From Actinomycetes bacterium (lineage in GTDB: Bacteria > Actinomycetota > Actinomycetes > S36-B12 > UBA10799), in contig JAKOZM010000369.1 in NCBI GenBank assembly GCA_029779995.1, forward strand, positions 1 through 6,311: a stretch of 6,311 nucleotides of DNA, in the 5' to 3' direction. The notes beneath the pieces were generated by a model. That model searched no databases and was not told the origin of the DNA. It saw only the letters and a list, made by a program, of their open reading frames with translations. Each line of letters starts with the position of its first letter. Within the stretch, counting starts at the first letter, position 1. Below, one piece after another: positions 1-5,246 of the stretch. The translations under genes and the position numbers were made by a program.

Positions 1-187
1 GTCGAACGCCCAGAAGACAGCGGTTCTGACGTTGGCCAGCATCGAGGTCTCGCTGACTGCAACCGCCCTCGTGGATCTGATCCGCCGGCCGACAGCGGAC
101 ATCCACGGTCGCAAGGCGCTGTGGGCGGTGGCCCTGTTCGTACAGCCCGTCGGTCCCGTGGCATACCTGTGGACACACCGTAAGTGA
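1..187 (+). CDS. PLDc_N domain membrane protein, 3' part
   Basis: The visible 61 residues are the C-terminus of a small membrane protein; its start lies outside the window and the first whole codon is at position 2. Two hydrophobic stretches (about visible residues 8-28 and 41-57) flank the segment ALVDLIRRPTADIHGRKALW, followed by a QPVGPVAYLW segment. This is the layout of the PLDc_N (cardiolipin synthase N-terminal, PF13396-like) domain: helix, D-x-x-R-R-P, K-x-x-W, helix with P-x-G-P-x-x-Y-L, basic end. The protein stops right after the domain, so it is a stand-alone PLDc_N protein and not a full cardiolipin synthase, which would continue into phospholipase D catalytic domains. Such short proteins have no established enzymatic role. 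The stop TGA (185-187) overlaps the GTG start of the next gene as GTGA, so the two are probably co-translated. Confidence 0.75.
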   Translation, partial: SNAQKTAVLTLASIEVSLTATALVDLIRRPTADIHGRKALWAVALFVQPVGPVAYLWTHRK

Positions 188-1062
188 CGTGGTCGCGTCT
201 GCTGCCCGGGGCAGCTCTGCTGCTGGCGGTGCTCGGGGCCCTGAACAAGTCCGGGGGTGCGCTGCTGCACGGGCACTGGTCGTACCCGGTGCTGCTGGCA
301 GCGGCGGCCATCCTCGGCGCGGTGCTGATCGCCTGGGGCCTGCGCGGCGCGAAGCCGCAGCCGGGTCGGGGGCGGATGCTGGGGCGCTGGGCCGCCGCGT
401 TGGCCGGGGTGGGGCTGGCGGCGCTGTGCACGTGGCTGGCGCCCTACCCGGCGATCGCCCAGCCGGCCATTGCCACTCAGCAGAGCGGTTCGGGTATCTG
501 GATGGGACCACAGGAGGCACCGGTGGGCATCGCCTTCATCCCGGGTGCACTGGTCGACCCGCGGGCTTACGAGAACATCTTCGCCCCGCTGGCTGAGGCC
601 GGCTATCCCGTATACATCGCCAAGCCGCCACTGAGCCTCGCCTTCGGTGTGCCGGACGTCATCGGCCAGGCCCGCCAGGCCGTCCCGGGTGTGCAGGAAT
701 GGGTTGTCGCTGGACACTCGTTGGGTGGCGCTGTCGCCTCAGGGCAGACCGAGGGTGCGGCCGGACTGATCCTGCTGGCGGCCTTCCCGATTGAGGACAT
801 CAGCGGGCAGTCAGTGCCGGTGTTGTCGATCTCGGCGACCAATGACCTCCTGGCCACGCCAGAGGACATTGCGGACAGCCGGACGACGCTGCCGCCGGAC
901 ACCGAGTTCGTGGCCGTTGACGGCGGCATCCACGCCTACTTCGGTGACTACGGTCCGCAGCAGGGCGACGGGGAGGCGACGATCAGCCGCGAGCAGCAGC
1001 AAGAGCAGACGCTATTGGCGATCGAGGAGTTCCTTGCACAAGTGGCTCCCCCAGGGCCGTAG
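184..1062 (+). CDS. membrane-anchored alpha/beta hydrolase
   Basis: A 292-residue protein with about three hydrophobic N-terminal segments (residues 6-20, 36-53, 69-89) followed by an alpha/beta-hydrolase domain (about 105-288). The nucleophile elbow GHSLGG puts the catalytic serine at S179; the acid is probably D221 (SATNDLLATPED) and the base H250 (GGIHAYFGDYG). The IPGALVDPRAY strand-loop near 119-129 and the H-A-x-F-G-D-Y-G segment fit the PF12695-like (Abhydrolase_5) group, whose substrates are mostly unknown; esters or lipids are plausible. The anchor suggests that it acts at the membrane, probably with its domain outside the cytoplasm. The GTG start at 184 shares GTGA with the upstream stop, and no clear ribosome binding site is visible, which suggests translational coupling. 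The 3' end overlaps the convergent acyltransferase gene by 80 bp. The fold and triad are well supported; the substrate is not. Confidence 0.9.
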   Translation: MTWSRLLPGAALLLAVLGALNKSGGALLHGHWSYPVLLAAAAILGAVLIAWGLRGAKPQPGRGRMLGRWAAALAGVGLAALCTWLAPYPAIAQPAIATQQSGSGIWMGPQEAPVGIAFIPGALVDPRAYENIFAPLAEAGYPVYIAKPPLSLAFGVPDVIGQARQAVPGVQEWVVAGHSLGGAVASGQTEGAAGLILLAAFPIEDISGQSVPVLSISATNDLLATPEDIADSRTTLPPDTEFVAVDGGIHAYFGDYGPQQGDGEATISREQQQEQTLLAIEEFLAQVAPPGP

Positions 1063-2327
1063 CCACCGACTCCCGCAGGCGCTGCTGGCTGTCCACGAGT
1101 TGCTCCAGTGGTTGCCCCTTCGCCCGCCGGTATGCCCGGGAGAGCCGCCACATCAGTTGCCCCTGCTCGGCGACCGCGACGGTGGCACCGAGACTCATCG
1201 GACCGGTCGACGCCATCGCCACTGCGCCCAGCACGCCGGCCCGGCGGTATCCCCACCAGCCCAGCAGGGACCAGACCGCGGGGAACGTGATCAGTGCGAA
1301 AGCGGGGCTTGAGCGTCGCCGCCGTCGCGGGAGCGACGCCGGTCAAGCTGATCAGGCGCAGGCCCGCCATGGGTACGCCGTTGACAACTGTGCCGTAGGC
1401 CGCGAACGGCAGCAGTGAGAGCATGCCCGCGGCCCGCCCGGCCACCTTGACCCCGGTCATGGCGACGTCCGGAATCTCATGGTCGCTCAGGCCGAGCAGT
1501 TCGATGGCCGCACTGTAGGCCTTCAGGTCGGTGATGACCTGCTCCTGCGCCGCTGTCGGTGTCTGGCCGATGCGGTCGGCGGTCGTGGCCATGTCGCTGT
1601 AGGAGACCGACTCGGCGCCCGGCCTGCCCATCAGGTAGATCGCAGCGGCGGATTCCAGATCCCGGCGGGTCTGCCAGTCGGAGTACTCGGCCACCACCGC
1701 GCTCAAGTGGCTGGCCAGGATGTCGGTGAGGGCGTGGACCGCCGGCTGGTTGTGCTCGGTCAGCGGCTGGCCGGCGGGCAGGTCGGCGACCACGTCACTC
1801 ATCCGCAAGAGTTCACCCACCTCCACCAAGCAGCGCCCGCGCAGCACGGAGATGTCGTAGTAGTGCAGGCCCATCGGAAGGATCGTGGTGTCGATGCCCT
1901 GCGCCCACGCGCCCAGCAGGATCCGGGCCGCCCCGGTGCGCAGGGGTGCCAGGCGTGGCTCGGCCACGCTCTCACCCTCGGGGTAGATCACCAGCAGGTC
2001 CCCGTCGGCCAGGCCCTGGTAGGCCGCCGAGAACATGCTCGTGTTGTCGGCGCGGTCGCCGTGATCCTGGCGGCGGGACACCGGGATCGCTGCGACGGCG
2101 TTCACGATCTGCCGGGCGATCGGGAACTTCCAGATGATGTCGCGGGCCAGGAAACGCGGGAACCGCCGGCACCCGGCGATGACGGTGAGGATGTCGCCGA
2201 GGCCCCCGCCGTGATTTGCGATCACCAGCACCGCCCCGCCTGGCTCCGGGGCTGGCCGGCGGACCTCCACCGAGCGAAATGCAGTGTCCGTGGCGGCAGT
2301 GACGAGTCCCTCGATGAGACGGTTCAC
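983..2327 (-). CDS. PlsC/GPAT-family acyltransferase, frameshifted near the C-terminus
   Basis: Probably transfers an acyl chain to glycerol-3-phosphate or a lysophospholipid at the inner face of the membrane. The acyltransferase domain (about residues 30-170) shows NHGGGLGD (H39, D45; spacing H-x5-D), FLARDIIWKFP, AAIPVSRRQD (79-88), YPEGES (115-120) and LPMGLHYYD (150-158). The H-x5-D spacing and the P-L-R-T-G-A-A-R motif resemble the Gpt2/Sct1-like long GPATs. The GTG at 2327 is chosen because GGAAGGGAG lies 5 nt upstream and GTGA overlaps the stop of the previous gene. The frame breaks at residue 341: the plus-strand G4 run at 1304-1307 carries one base too many. Skipping it gives KPAFALITFPAVWSLLGWWG and a helix-rich tail ending at 983, 447 residues in all. 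Without the skip the frame runs to 948 as Gly/Arg/Pro-rich residues with low-GC third positions. This could be a sequence error, a true mutation or programmed +1 slippage. Confidence 0.87.
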
Positions 2328-2998
2328 GAGCGCTCCCTTCCTTGCTGGACATTGTCTGGCAGGGCTGTGACGATCCACAATCCGAGCGCGGTCGCCGTGA
2401 GGGCGTGCCAGACAGCATGGCCCTGGAAGGGTGACTCAGGGTCGCACAGCGGCCCGCCGGTGCGGCTCACCGCGAAGATGGCTGCGCCAACCAGCAACGC
2501 GCCGATGCCGATCAGCAGGGGTGTGCCGATCACGCGGATCCCGCGCCGGTACACCGCCAGTTCGGTGATGATCAGCCCGATCGCGGCGACCCCGGCCAGA
2601 GCCGGGCTGATCGTCGGGAAGAGCGCTATCAATGCCACAGCCGCGATGGTCAATCCGAGCAGGCCCCAGGACCGGGCTGGCCGCCACACGTCGAGCTGCG
2701 TGAGGTCGATGCTGACTGCGGCGACCAGCGCCAATGCCAGACCGGCGTCGTGCAGCAGGGGCTCTGGACCCAGGGCCGGACCGTGGTAATCCATGCTGCC
2801 CAGGCCCGCTGCGATCAGGCCGATGACGTACGGCCAGACCTGAGCGCGGGTGATCGGTGCGCGGTTGCTGTTGTGCCGGCTGGCCCACCACAGCACGAAG
2901 AGGGCGGCGATGACGTAGGCCGCCGACGAGGCGAACAGAACGGGTTGCCCCCACGATGTGTGCGCCTCGCAGTCGCCGCTACCCGGTAGATCCGCCAC
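2324..2998 (-). CDS. CREST-superfamily (alkaline ceramidase-like) 7-TM putative hydrolase
   Basis: A 224-residue protein with about seven hydrophobic helices (near 19-38, 53-70, 80-98, 110-127, 131-148, 156-177, 193-213). Polar residues typical of the CREST superfamily (alkaline ceramidase, PAQR, Per1, SID-1, TMEM8) lie at the expected places: S68-x-x-Y-H72 (GSMDYH), D84 (LLHDAGL) and the late H194-A-V-W-H198 motif preceded by CDPESPFQG. In characterised relatives the three histidines bind zinc and the enzymes hydrolyse lipid amides or related bonds in the membrane; the substrate here is unknown. An N-terminal Cys-Glu (10-11) also recalls the CE start seen in ceramidase-like members. The GTG start at 2998 sits 6 nt after a TAGGTT hexamer. 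The stop overlaps the acyltransferase start (GTGA), so the two form an operon, consistent with a deacylation/reacylation pair (inference). Assignment comes from motif reading, not from a profile search. Confidence 0.75.
   Translation of the reverse strand: MADLPGSGDCEAHTSWGQPVLFASSAAYVIAALFVLWWASRHNSNRAPITRAQVWPYVIGLIAAGLGSMDYHGPALGPEPLLHDAGLALALVAAVSIDLTQLDVWRPARSWGLLGLTIAAVALIALFPTISPALAGVAAIGLIITELAVYRRGIRVIGTPLLIGIGALLVGAAIFAVSRTGGPLCDPESPFQGHAVWHALTATALGLWIVTALPDNVQQGRERS
2327..2341 (-). promoter_or_regulatory. ribosome binding site deciding the acyltransferase start
   Basis: The minus strand reads GGAAGGGAG at 2341-2333, then 5 nt, then GTG at 2327-2325. A longer in-frame start at 2378 would add 17 residues that lie inside the CREST gene and has no comparable site. 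This supports the GTG at 2327. Confidence 0.7.
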
Positions 2999-3010
2999 GA
3001 GGTCAACCTA
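2999..3010 (-). promoter_or_regulatory. leaderless promoter -10 of the CREST/acyltransferase operon
   Basis: On the minus strand TAGGTT (3010-3005) is followed by exactly 6 nt (GACCTC) and then the GTG start at 2998. A TANNNT hexamer at this distance is the usual actinobacterial arrangement for a transcript that begins on the start codon. No good -35 box is visible; it would lie inside the first codons of the divergent gene. There is no ribosome binding site in the 30-bp gap. Confidence 0.6.
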
Positions 3011-3016
3011 CGCCGC

Positions 3017-3028
3017 TAGCGTGGCGTC
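3017..3028 (+). promoter_or_regulatory. leaderless promoter -10 of the PASTA-like gene
   Basis: TAGCGT (3017-3022) is followed by exactly 6 nt (GGCGTC) and then the ATG at 3029, mirroring the minus-strand promoter. The two -10 hexamers stand back to back with only 6 bp (3011-3016) between them. No Shine-Dalgarno sequence is present, which again suggests leaderless transcription. Confidence 0.6.
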
Positions 3029-3604
3029 ATGACGACATGGCAGCAGGAGCCGATCGACAGTGTCCAGGTCCCGCCGGTCATGGGGCTGAGCCCCGAACTT
3101 GCGTTCAACGCGGTGGCGCAGGCCGGTCTGGCGCCGATGTTCCGCACCCAGCCAATCGAGGGCGTTTTGCCGGGCGTGCCCAGCCAGTGGGGGCAGGTGC
3201 CGGCCGCGATGACCGGCCAGCCGGTGGCCGGCCCGCCCGCGCTGGTCAACACTCAGACACCCATGCCCGGGGCGTGGGTGCCCCGCGGGTCGGTGGTCTA
3301 CATGGAATGGGCCGAGGCCGGTGTCGTGCATGAGGAGAAGCGGTCATCGGTCGGATGGATCGTCGCTGCCCTGCTCGCGACGCTGATCGTCGTCGGCGGG
3401 CTGGTGTGGTTCTTCGCCGCAGATGACGAGCCCATCCCGCAGCCGTCCCGCACCCCGACCGCGACCGAGACGGTGACCAAGACTCCGCAGCCACGACCGA
3501 CCCAGACAGTGACGGCCACGCAGACTGCGACCGCGACGGCAACCGCCACCGAGACCGCCACGGCGACGGCGACCACCACGGCCACTCCTGCACCGAGCGA
3601 GTAG
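3029..3604 (+). CDS. PASTA-like single-pass membrane protein with Thr/Ala-rich tail
   Basis: A 191-residue protein in three parts. Residues 14-94 resemble a PASTA domain: VPPVMGLSPELAFNAVAQAGL at the start and QTPMPGAWVPRGSVV (76-90) at the end, the usual V-P-x-x-x-G-L-x-x-x-x-A and P-x-x-G-x-x-V-x-x-G-S-x-V signatures, with a longer Pro/Gly-rich middle than normal. One membrane helix follows (about 107-130). Residues 131-191 form a Pro/Thr tail that becomes an almost pure Thr-Ala repeat at 160-187. KR before the helix and ADDE after it predict N-in/C-out, leaving the PASTA-like domain in the cytoplasm and the Thr tail outside, possibly glycosylated. In PknB-type kinases PASTA domains are extracellular and bind peptidoglycan or lipid II, so this order is unusual. 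No kinase domain or signal peptide is present. The function is not known. The gene diverges from the CREST operon over 30 bp and is followed by the hairpin repeats. Confidence 0.8.
   Translation: MTTWQQEPIDSVQVPPVMGLSPELAFNAVAQAGLAPMFRTQPIEGVLPGVPSQWGQVPAAMTGQPVAGPPALVNTQTPMPGAWVPRGSVVYMEWAEAGVVHEEKRSSVGWIVAALLATLIVVGGLVWFFAADDEPIPQPSRTPTATETVTKTPQPRPTQTVTATQTATATATATETATATATTTATPAPSE
3506..3589 (+). repeat. low-complexity Thr-Ala coding repeat
   Basis: Codons 160-187 of the PASTA-like gene alternate ACN and GCN, giving a run of Thr-Ala pairs interrupted by Val, Gln, Glu and extra Thr. The DNA is a degenerate ACNGCN hexanucleotide array. The synonymous third positions vary, so selection on the peptide is as likely as simple slippage. 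Confidence 0.7.
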
Positions 3605-3614
3605 CGGCGATCGG

Positions 3615-3661
3615 TCTACACATCTGGTTGGGAGGCTTCCCCGCTCAACCAGATGTGTAGA
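3615..3661. repeat. perfect 16-bp inverted repeat with 15-nt loop
   Basis: The arms 3615-3630 and 3646-3661 are exactly complementary (TCTACACATCTGGTTG and its reverse complement) and flank a 15-nt loop. The hairpin begins 11 nt after the stop codon of the PASTA-like gene, so it could act as a terminator or 3'-end stabiliser. No T-tract follows it, so intrinsic termination is uncertain. Confidence 0.85.
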
Positions 3662-3697
3662 TGCCACGCGGTGCGAAACTGGCATATCGGACTTTGG
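3616..3697 (+). repeat. 82-bp hairpin element, copy A
   Basis: It aligns without gaps to 3772-3853, offset by 156 bp. It consists of the 15-bp hairpin arms with a 15-nt loop, then ATGCCACGCGGTGCG and GGCATATCGGA. A second small stem is visible: ATGCCA (3661-3666) pairs with TGGCAT (3680-3685). Arms and right half are similar between the copies, while the first loop is not. Confidence 0.65.
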
Positions 3698-3706
3698 CTA
3701 CCAAGT
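3690..3706. repeat. small hairpin between repeat copies
   Basis: GACTT-T-GG (3690-3697) can pair with CCAAGTC (3700-3706) around a short CTA loop, with one bulged T. It is short and may be incidental. Confidence 0.35.
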
Positions 3707-3740
3707 CGCTGGTTGAGAATGACGTGGCGAGTGGAATCTC

Positions 3741-3770
3741 CAACCAGATGTGTAGACGCAACGCCGTTCC
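3741..3770 (+). repeat. partial repeat copy M
   Basis: CAACCAGATGTGTAGA (3741-3756) is identical to the right arm of copy A. The next bases, CGCAACGCCGTTCC, are a diverged version of the sequence that follows copies A and B. No matching left arm stands at the 15-nt distance. Only CTGGTTG at 3709-3715 could pair with it, across a 25-nt loop. Confidence 0.55.
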
Positions 3771-3771
3771 C

Positions 3772-3853
3772 GTCCACATCTGCTTGGCACTCGACCATGA
3801 TCAACCAGATGTGGATATGCCACGCCGTGCAAAAGGGGCAATCCGGAATCTGG
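3772..3853 (+). repeat. 82-bp hairpin element, copy B
   Basis: The second copy of the element. Its arms 3773-3786 and 3802-3815 pair with a single C/C mismatch around a 15-nt loop, the same loop length as in copy A though the loop sequences are unrelated. A second stem, TGCC (3818-3821) with GGCA (3837-3840), also keeps the 15-nt loop of copy A. Confidence 0.65.
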
Positions 3854-3892
3854 TGTGTCGCAGGTTGCGAATCGGGCGGCAGGCCGCGATCC

Positions 3893-3905
3893 CAACCAGA
3901 TGTGG
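3893..3905 (+). repeat. terminal direct copy of the palindromic word
   Basis: CAACCAGATGTGG (3893-3905) matches the right arm of copy B. The sequence to its right is not repeat-like. It lies where a -35 region for the ChrA promoter would be expected. Confidence 0.6.
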
Positions 3906-3919
3906 TCAAGCACCGACCC

Positions 3920-3932
3920 TAGGCTGAGCGCC
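3920..3932 (+). promoter_or_regulatory. leaderless promoter -10 of the ChrA-family gene
   Basis: TAGGCT (3920-3925) stands 7 nt before the ATG at 3933. No Shine-Dalgarno sequence is present. This supports the start at 3933 over an upstream in-frame ATG at 3855, which would run through repeat DNA and add 26 residues not expected in this family. Confidence 0.55.
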
Positions 3933-5222
3933 ATGGCCGACGTTTCGCTCAAAGAGGCGACCAAGGTGTGGGCCTACGTCGGTTTCAACAGTTTCGGCGG
4001 TCCGGCCGGGCAGATCGCGGTAATGCATCGCGAGATCGTCGACGAGCGGGAGTGGATCAGCGAACGCCGCTTCCTGCACGCCCTGAACTACTGCATGGTC
4101 CTACCCGGACCTGAGGCCCAGCAGTTGGCCACGTATGTGGGGTGGCTGCTCAACGGGGTGCGCGGCGGGGTGATCGCCGGGACGCTGTTCATCCTGCCTG
4201 GAGCGGTGGTGATGCTGGCCCTGTCGGTGCTGTACGCGGTGTACGGCGATGTCAGCTGGGTGTCGGGCCTGCTGTTCGGGCTGCAGGCCGCAGTGGTGGC
4301 AATCGTTGTCCAGGCCCTCATCCGGGTGGCCAGGCGCACCCTGCGCAGCCGGGCCCTGCGCCTGATCGCCGTGGCTGCCTTCGTGGCACTGTTCTTCTTC
4401 GCTGTGCCGTTTCCCCTGGTCATCCTGGCCGCGGGCCTGATCGGCTGGTGGGTCGGCCGGCGCGATCACACACCCATCGAGGACGGCGAGGCGGATCCGC
4501 CAACCCCACCTGGGCGGCGGCGGTGGGCGCTGATCGCGGCGGTGGCCAGCCTGGCGCTATGGCTGGTGCCTGTGGCGTTGCTGGTCATGGTGCTGGGTAC
4601 CGAACACATCCTGACGCAGGAGGCGCTGCTCTTCTCCAAGACCGCGGTGGTGTCCTTCGGTGGTGCCTACGCGGTGCTGGCCTACATCTCCCAGCAAGCC
4701 GTCCAGTACTACAACTGGATCACCACCGAGGACATGACCACCGGGCTCGGCCTTGCCGAGACCACCCCCGGGCCGCTGATCCTGGTCGTGCAGTTCGTGG
4801 GCTTCCTCGCCGCCTACAACAACCCCGGCACGCTGCCACCGCTGCTGGCCGGCCTGCTCGGCGCCCTGATCACCTTGTGGGTCACCTTCCTGCCCTGCTT
4901 CATGTTCATCTTCGCCGGCGCGCCCTACGTCGACGCGCTGCGGCGCAGCCGCGGACTGCACCACGCGCTCAACGGCGTCGGCGCGGCAGTCGTCGGCGTC
5001 ATCGCCAACCTGGCCCTGTGGTTCGCGCTGCACACGTTCTTCGAGACCCAGACCCGCAGCTTCGGACCCATGACCGTCACGGTGCCGCAGTGGGCGACCC
5101 TGGATCTGATCGCAGTACTACTCGCCGGGCTGGCGGTCGTGCTGGTCTTCGTGCTGAAGTGGCCGACGCTGCGCGTGCTGGGGGTCGTGGCCGGCCTCGG
5201 GGCCCTCGTCTCGCTGGTGTGA
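3933..5222 (+). CDS. chrA: ChrA chromate-transporter family protein, long-chain (two CHR domains)
   Basis: A 429-residue polytopic membrane protein of the CHR family, whose characterised members export chromate. It has the two-domain long-chain form, with two homologous halves separated by a basic/acidic cytoplasmic linker (about 175-197). The N-half carries FGGPAGQIAVMHREIVDE (21-38), EWISERRFLHALNYCMVLPG (40-59) and GPEAQQLATYVG (59-70). The C-half carries the matching SFGGAYAVLAYI (241-252), W-I-T-T-E-D-M-T-T-G-L-G-L-A-E (262-276) and TTPGPLILVVQFVGF (277-291). Length and motif order are normal for the family. The start at 3933 follows a leaderless-type -10. No chromate regulator or reductase gene is visible nearby, and many ChrA homologues have not been tested, so chromate resistance is an inference from the family. 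The gene is followed by a 59-bp gap before the GYF_2 gene. Confidence 0.92.
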   Translation: MADVSLKEATKVWAYVGFNSFGGPAGQIAVMHREIVDEREWISERRFLHALNYCMVLPGPEAQQLATYVGWLLNGVRGGVIAGTLFILPGAVVMLALSVLYAVYGDVSWVSGLLFGLQAAVVAIVVQALIRVARRTLRSRALRLIAVAAFVALFFFAVPFPLVILAAGLIGWWVGRRDHTPIEDGEADPPTPPGRRRWALIAAVASLALWLVPVALLVMVLGTEHILTQEALLFSKTAVVSFGGAYAVLAYISQQAVQYYNWITTEDMTTGLGLAETTPGPLILVVQFVGFLAAYNNPGTLPPLLAGLLGALITLWVTFLPCFMFIFAGAPYVDALRRSRGLHHALNGVGAAVVGVIANLALWFALHTFFETQTRSFGPMTVTVPQWATLDLIAVLLAGLAVVLVFVLKWPTLRVLGVVAGLGALVSLV

Positions 5223-5246
5223 AGCGAAAAGCCCATTCGACCCCTT

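Larger units (their letters stand above)
3605..3932. repeat. intergenic region filled with palindromic hairpin repeats
   Basis: This 328-bp gap between two same-strand genes has visibly lower GC than the genes and no credible coding frame. The word CAACCAGATGTG occurs in direct orientation at 3646, 3741, 3802 and 3893. It occurs in reverse complement at 3619-3630 and, with one mismatch, at 3775-3786. The inverted copies pair into hairpins, and the flanks of the direct copies are also related to one another. The region resembles REP/BIME-type extragenic elements or a cluster of decayed MITEs. I do not recognise a named family. It may also stop transcription from the PASTA-like gene. The promoter of the ChrA gene lies at its right end. 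Confidence 0.75.

Noticed and set aside
2328..2378. Longer start for the acyltransferase at 2378
   Set aside because: It would overlap the CREST gene by 55 bp, whereas the GTG at 2327 has a good ribosome binding site and the GTGA overlap.
1479..2789. Long plus-strand open frame opposite the acyltransferase and CREST genes
   Set aside because: It is an antisense shadow in GC-rich DNA. The minus strand carries clear motifs (NHGGGLGD, YPEGES, QGHAVWH), and the plus-strand translation is low in hydrophobic structure and rich in Gly/Arg/His.
3298..3585. Minus-strand frame rich in Val-Ala repeats opposite the Thr-Ala tail
   Set aside because: It is the antisense reading of the ACNGCN repeat, with no start signal or family resemblance.
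3616..3905. A single MITE bounded by the outermost inverted copies
   Set aside because: The ends are inverted copies of the word, but I see no target-site duplication, and internal copies A, M and B are better explained as separate repeats. It is not excluded as an origin.
3616..3909. Open frames on both strands across the repeat gap, including a minus-strand one with repeated HIHIWL/HLHIWL-like peptides
   Set aside because: The repeated peptides are just translations of the palindromic DNA word. There is no ribosome binding site, no domain-like composition, and the hairpin geometry explains the sequence better.
3605..3932. CRISPR array
   Set aside because: The repeats are only 12-16 bp, occur in both orientations with irregular spacing (95, 61 and 91 bp between direct copies), and no cas gene is nearby.
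3855..3932. Upstream ATG for the ChrA-family gene, adding 26 residues
   Set aside because: The added residues come from repeat DNA and precede the normal N-terminus of the family. The ATG at 3933 has a well-placed -10 hexamer.
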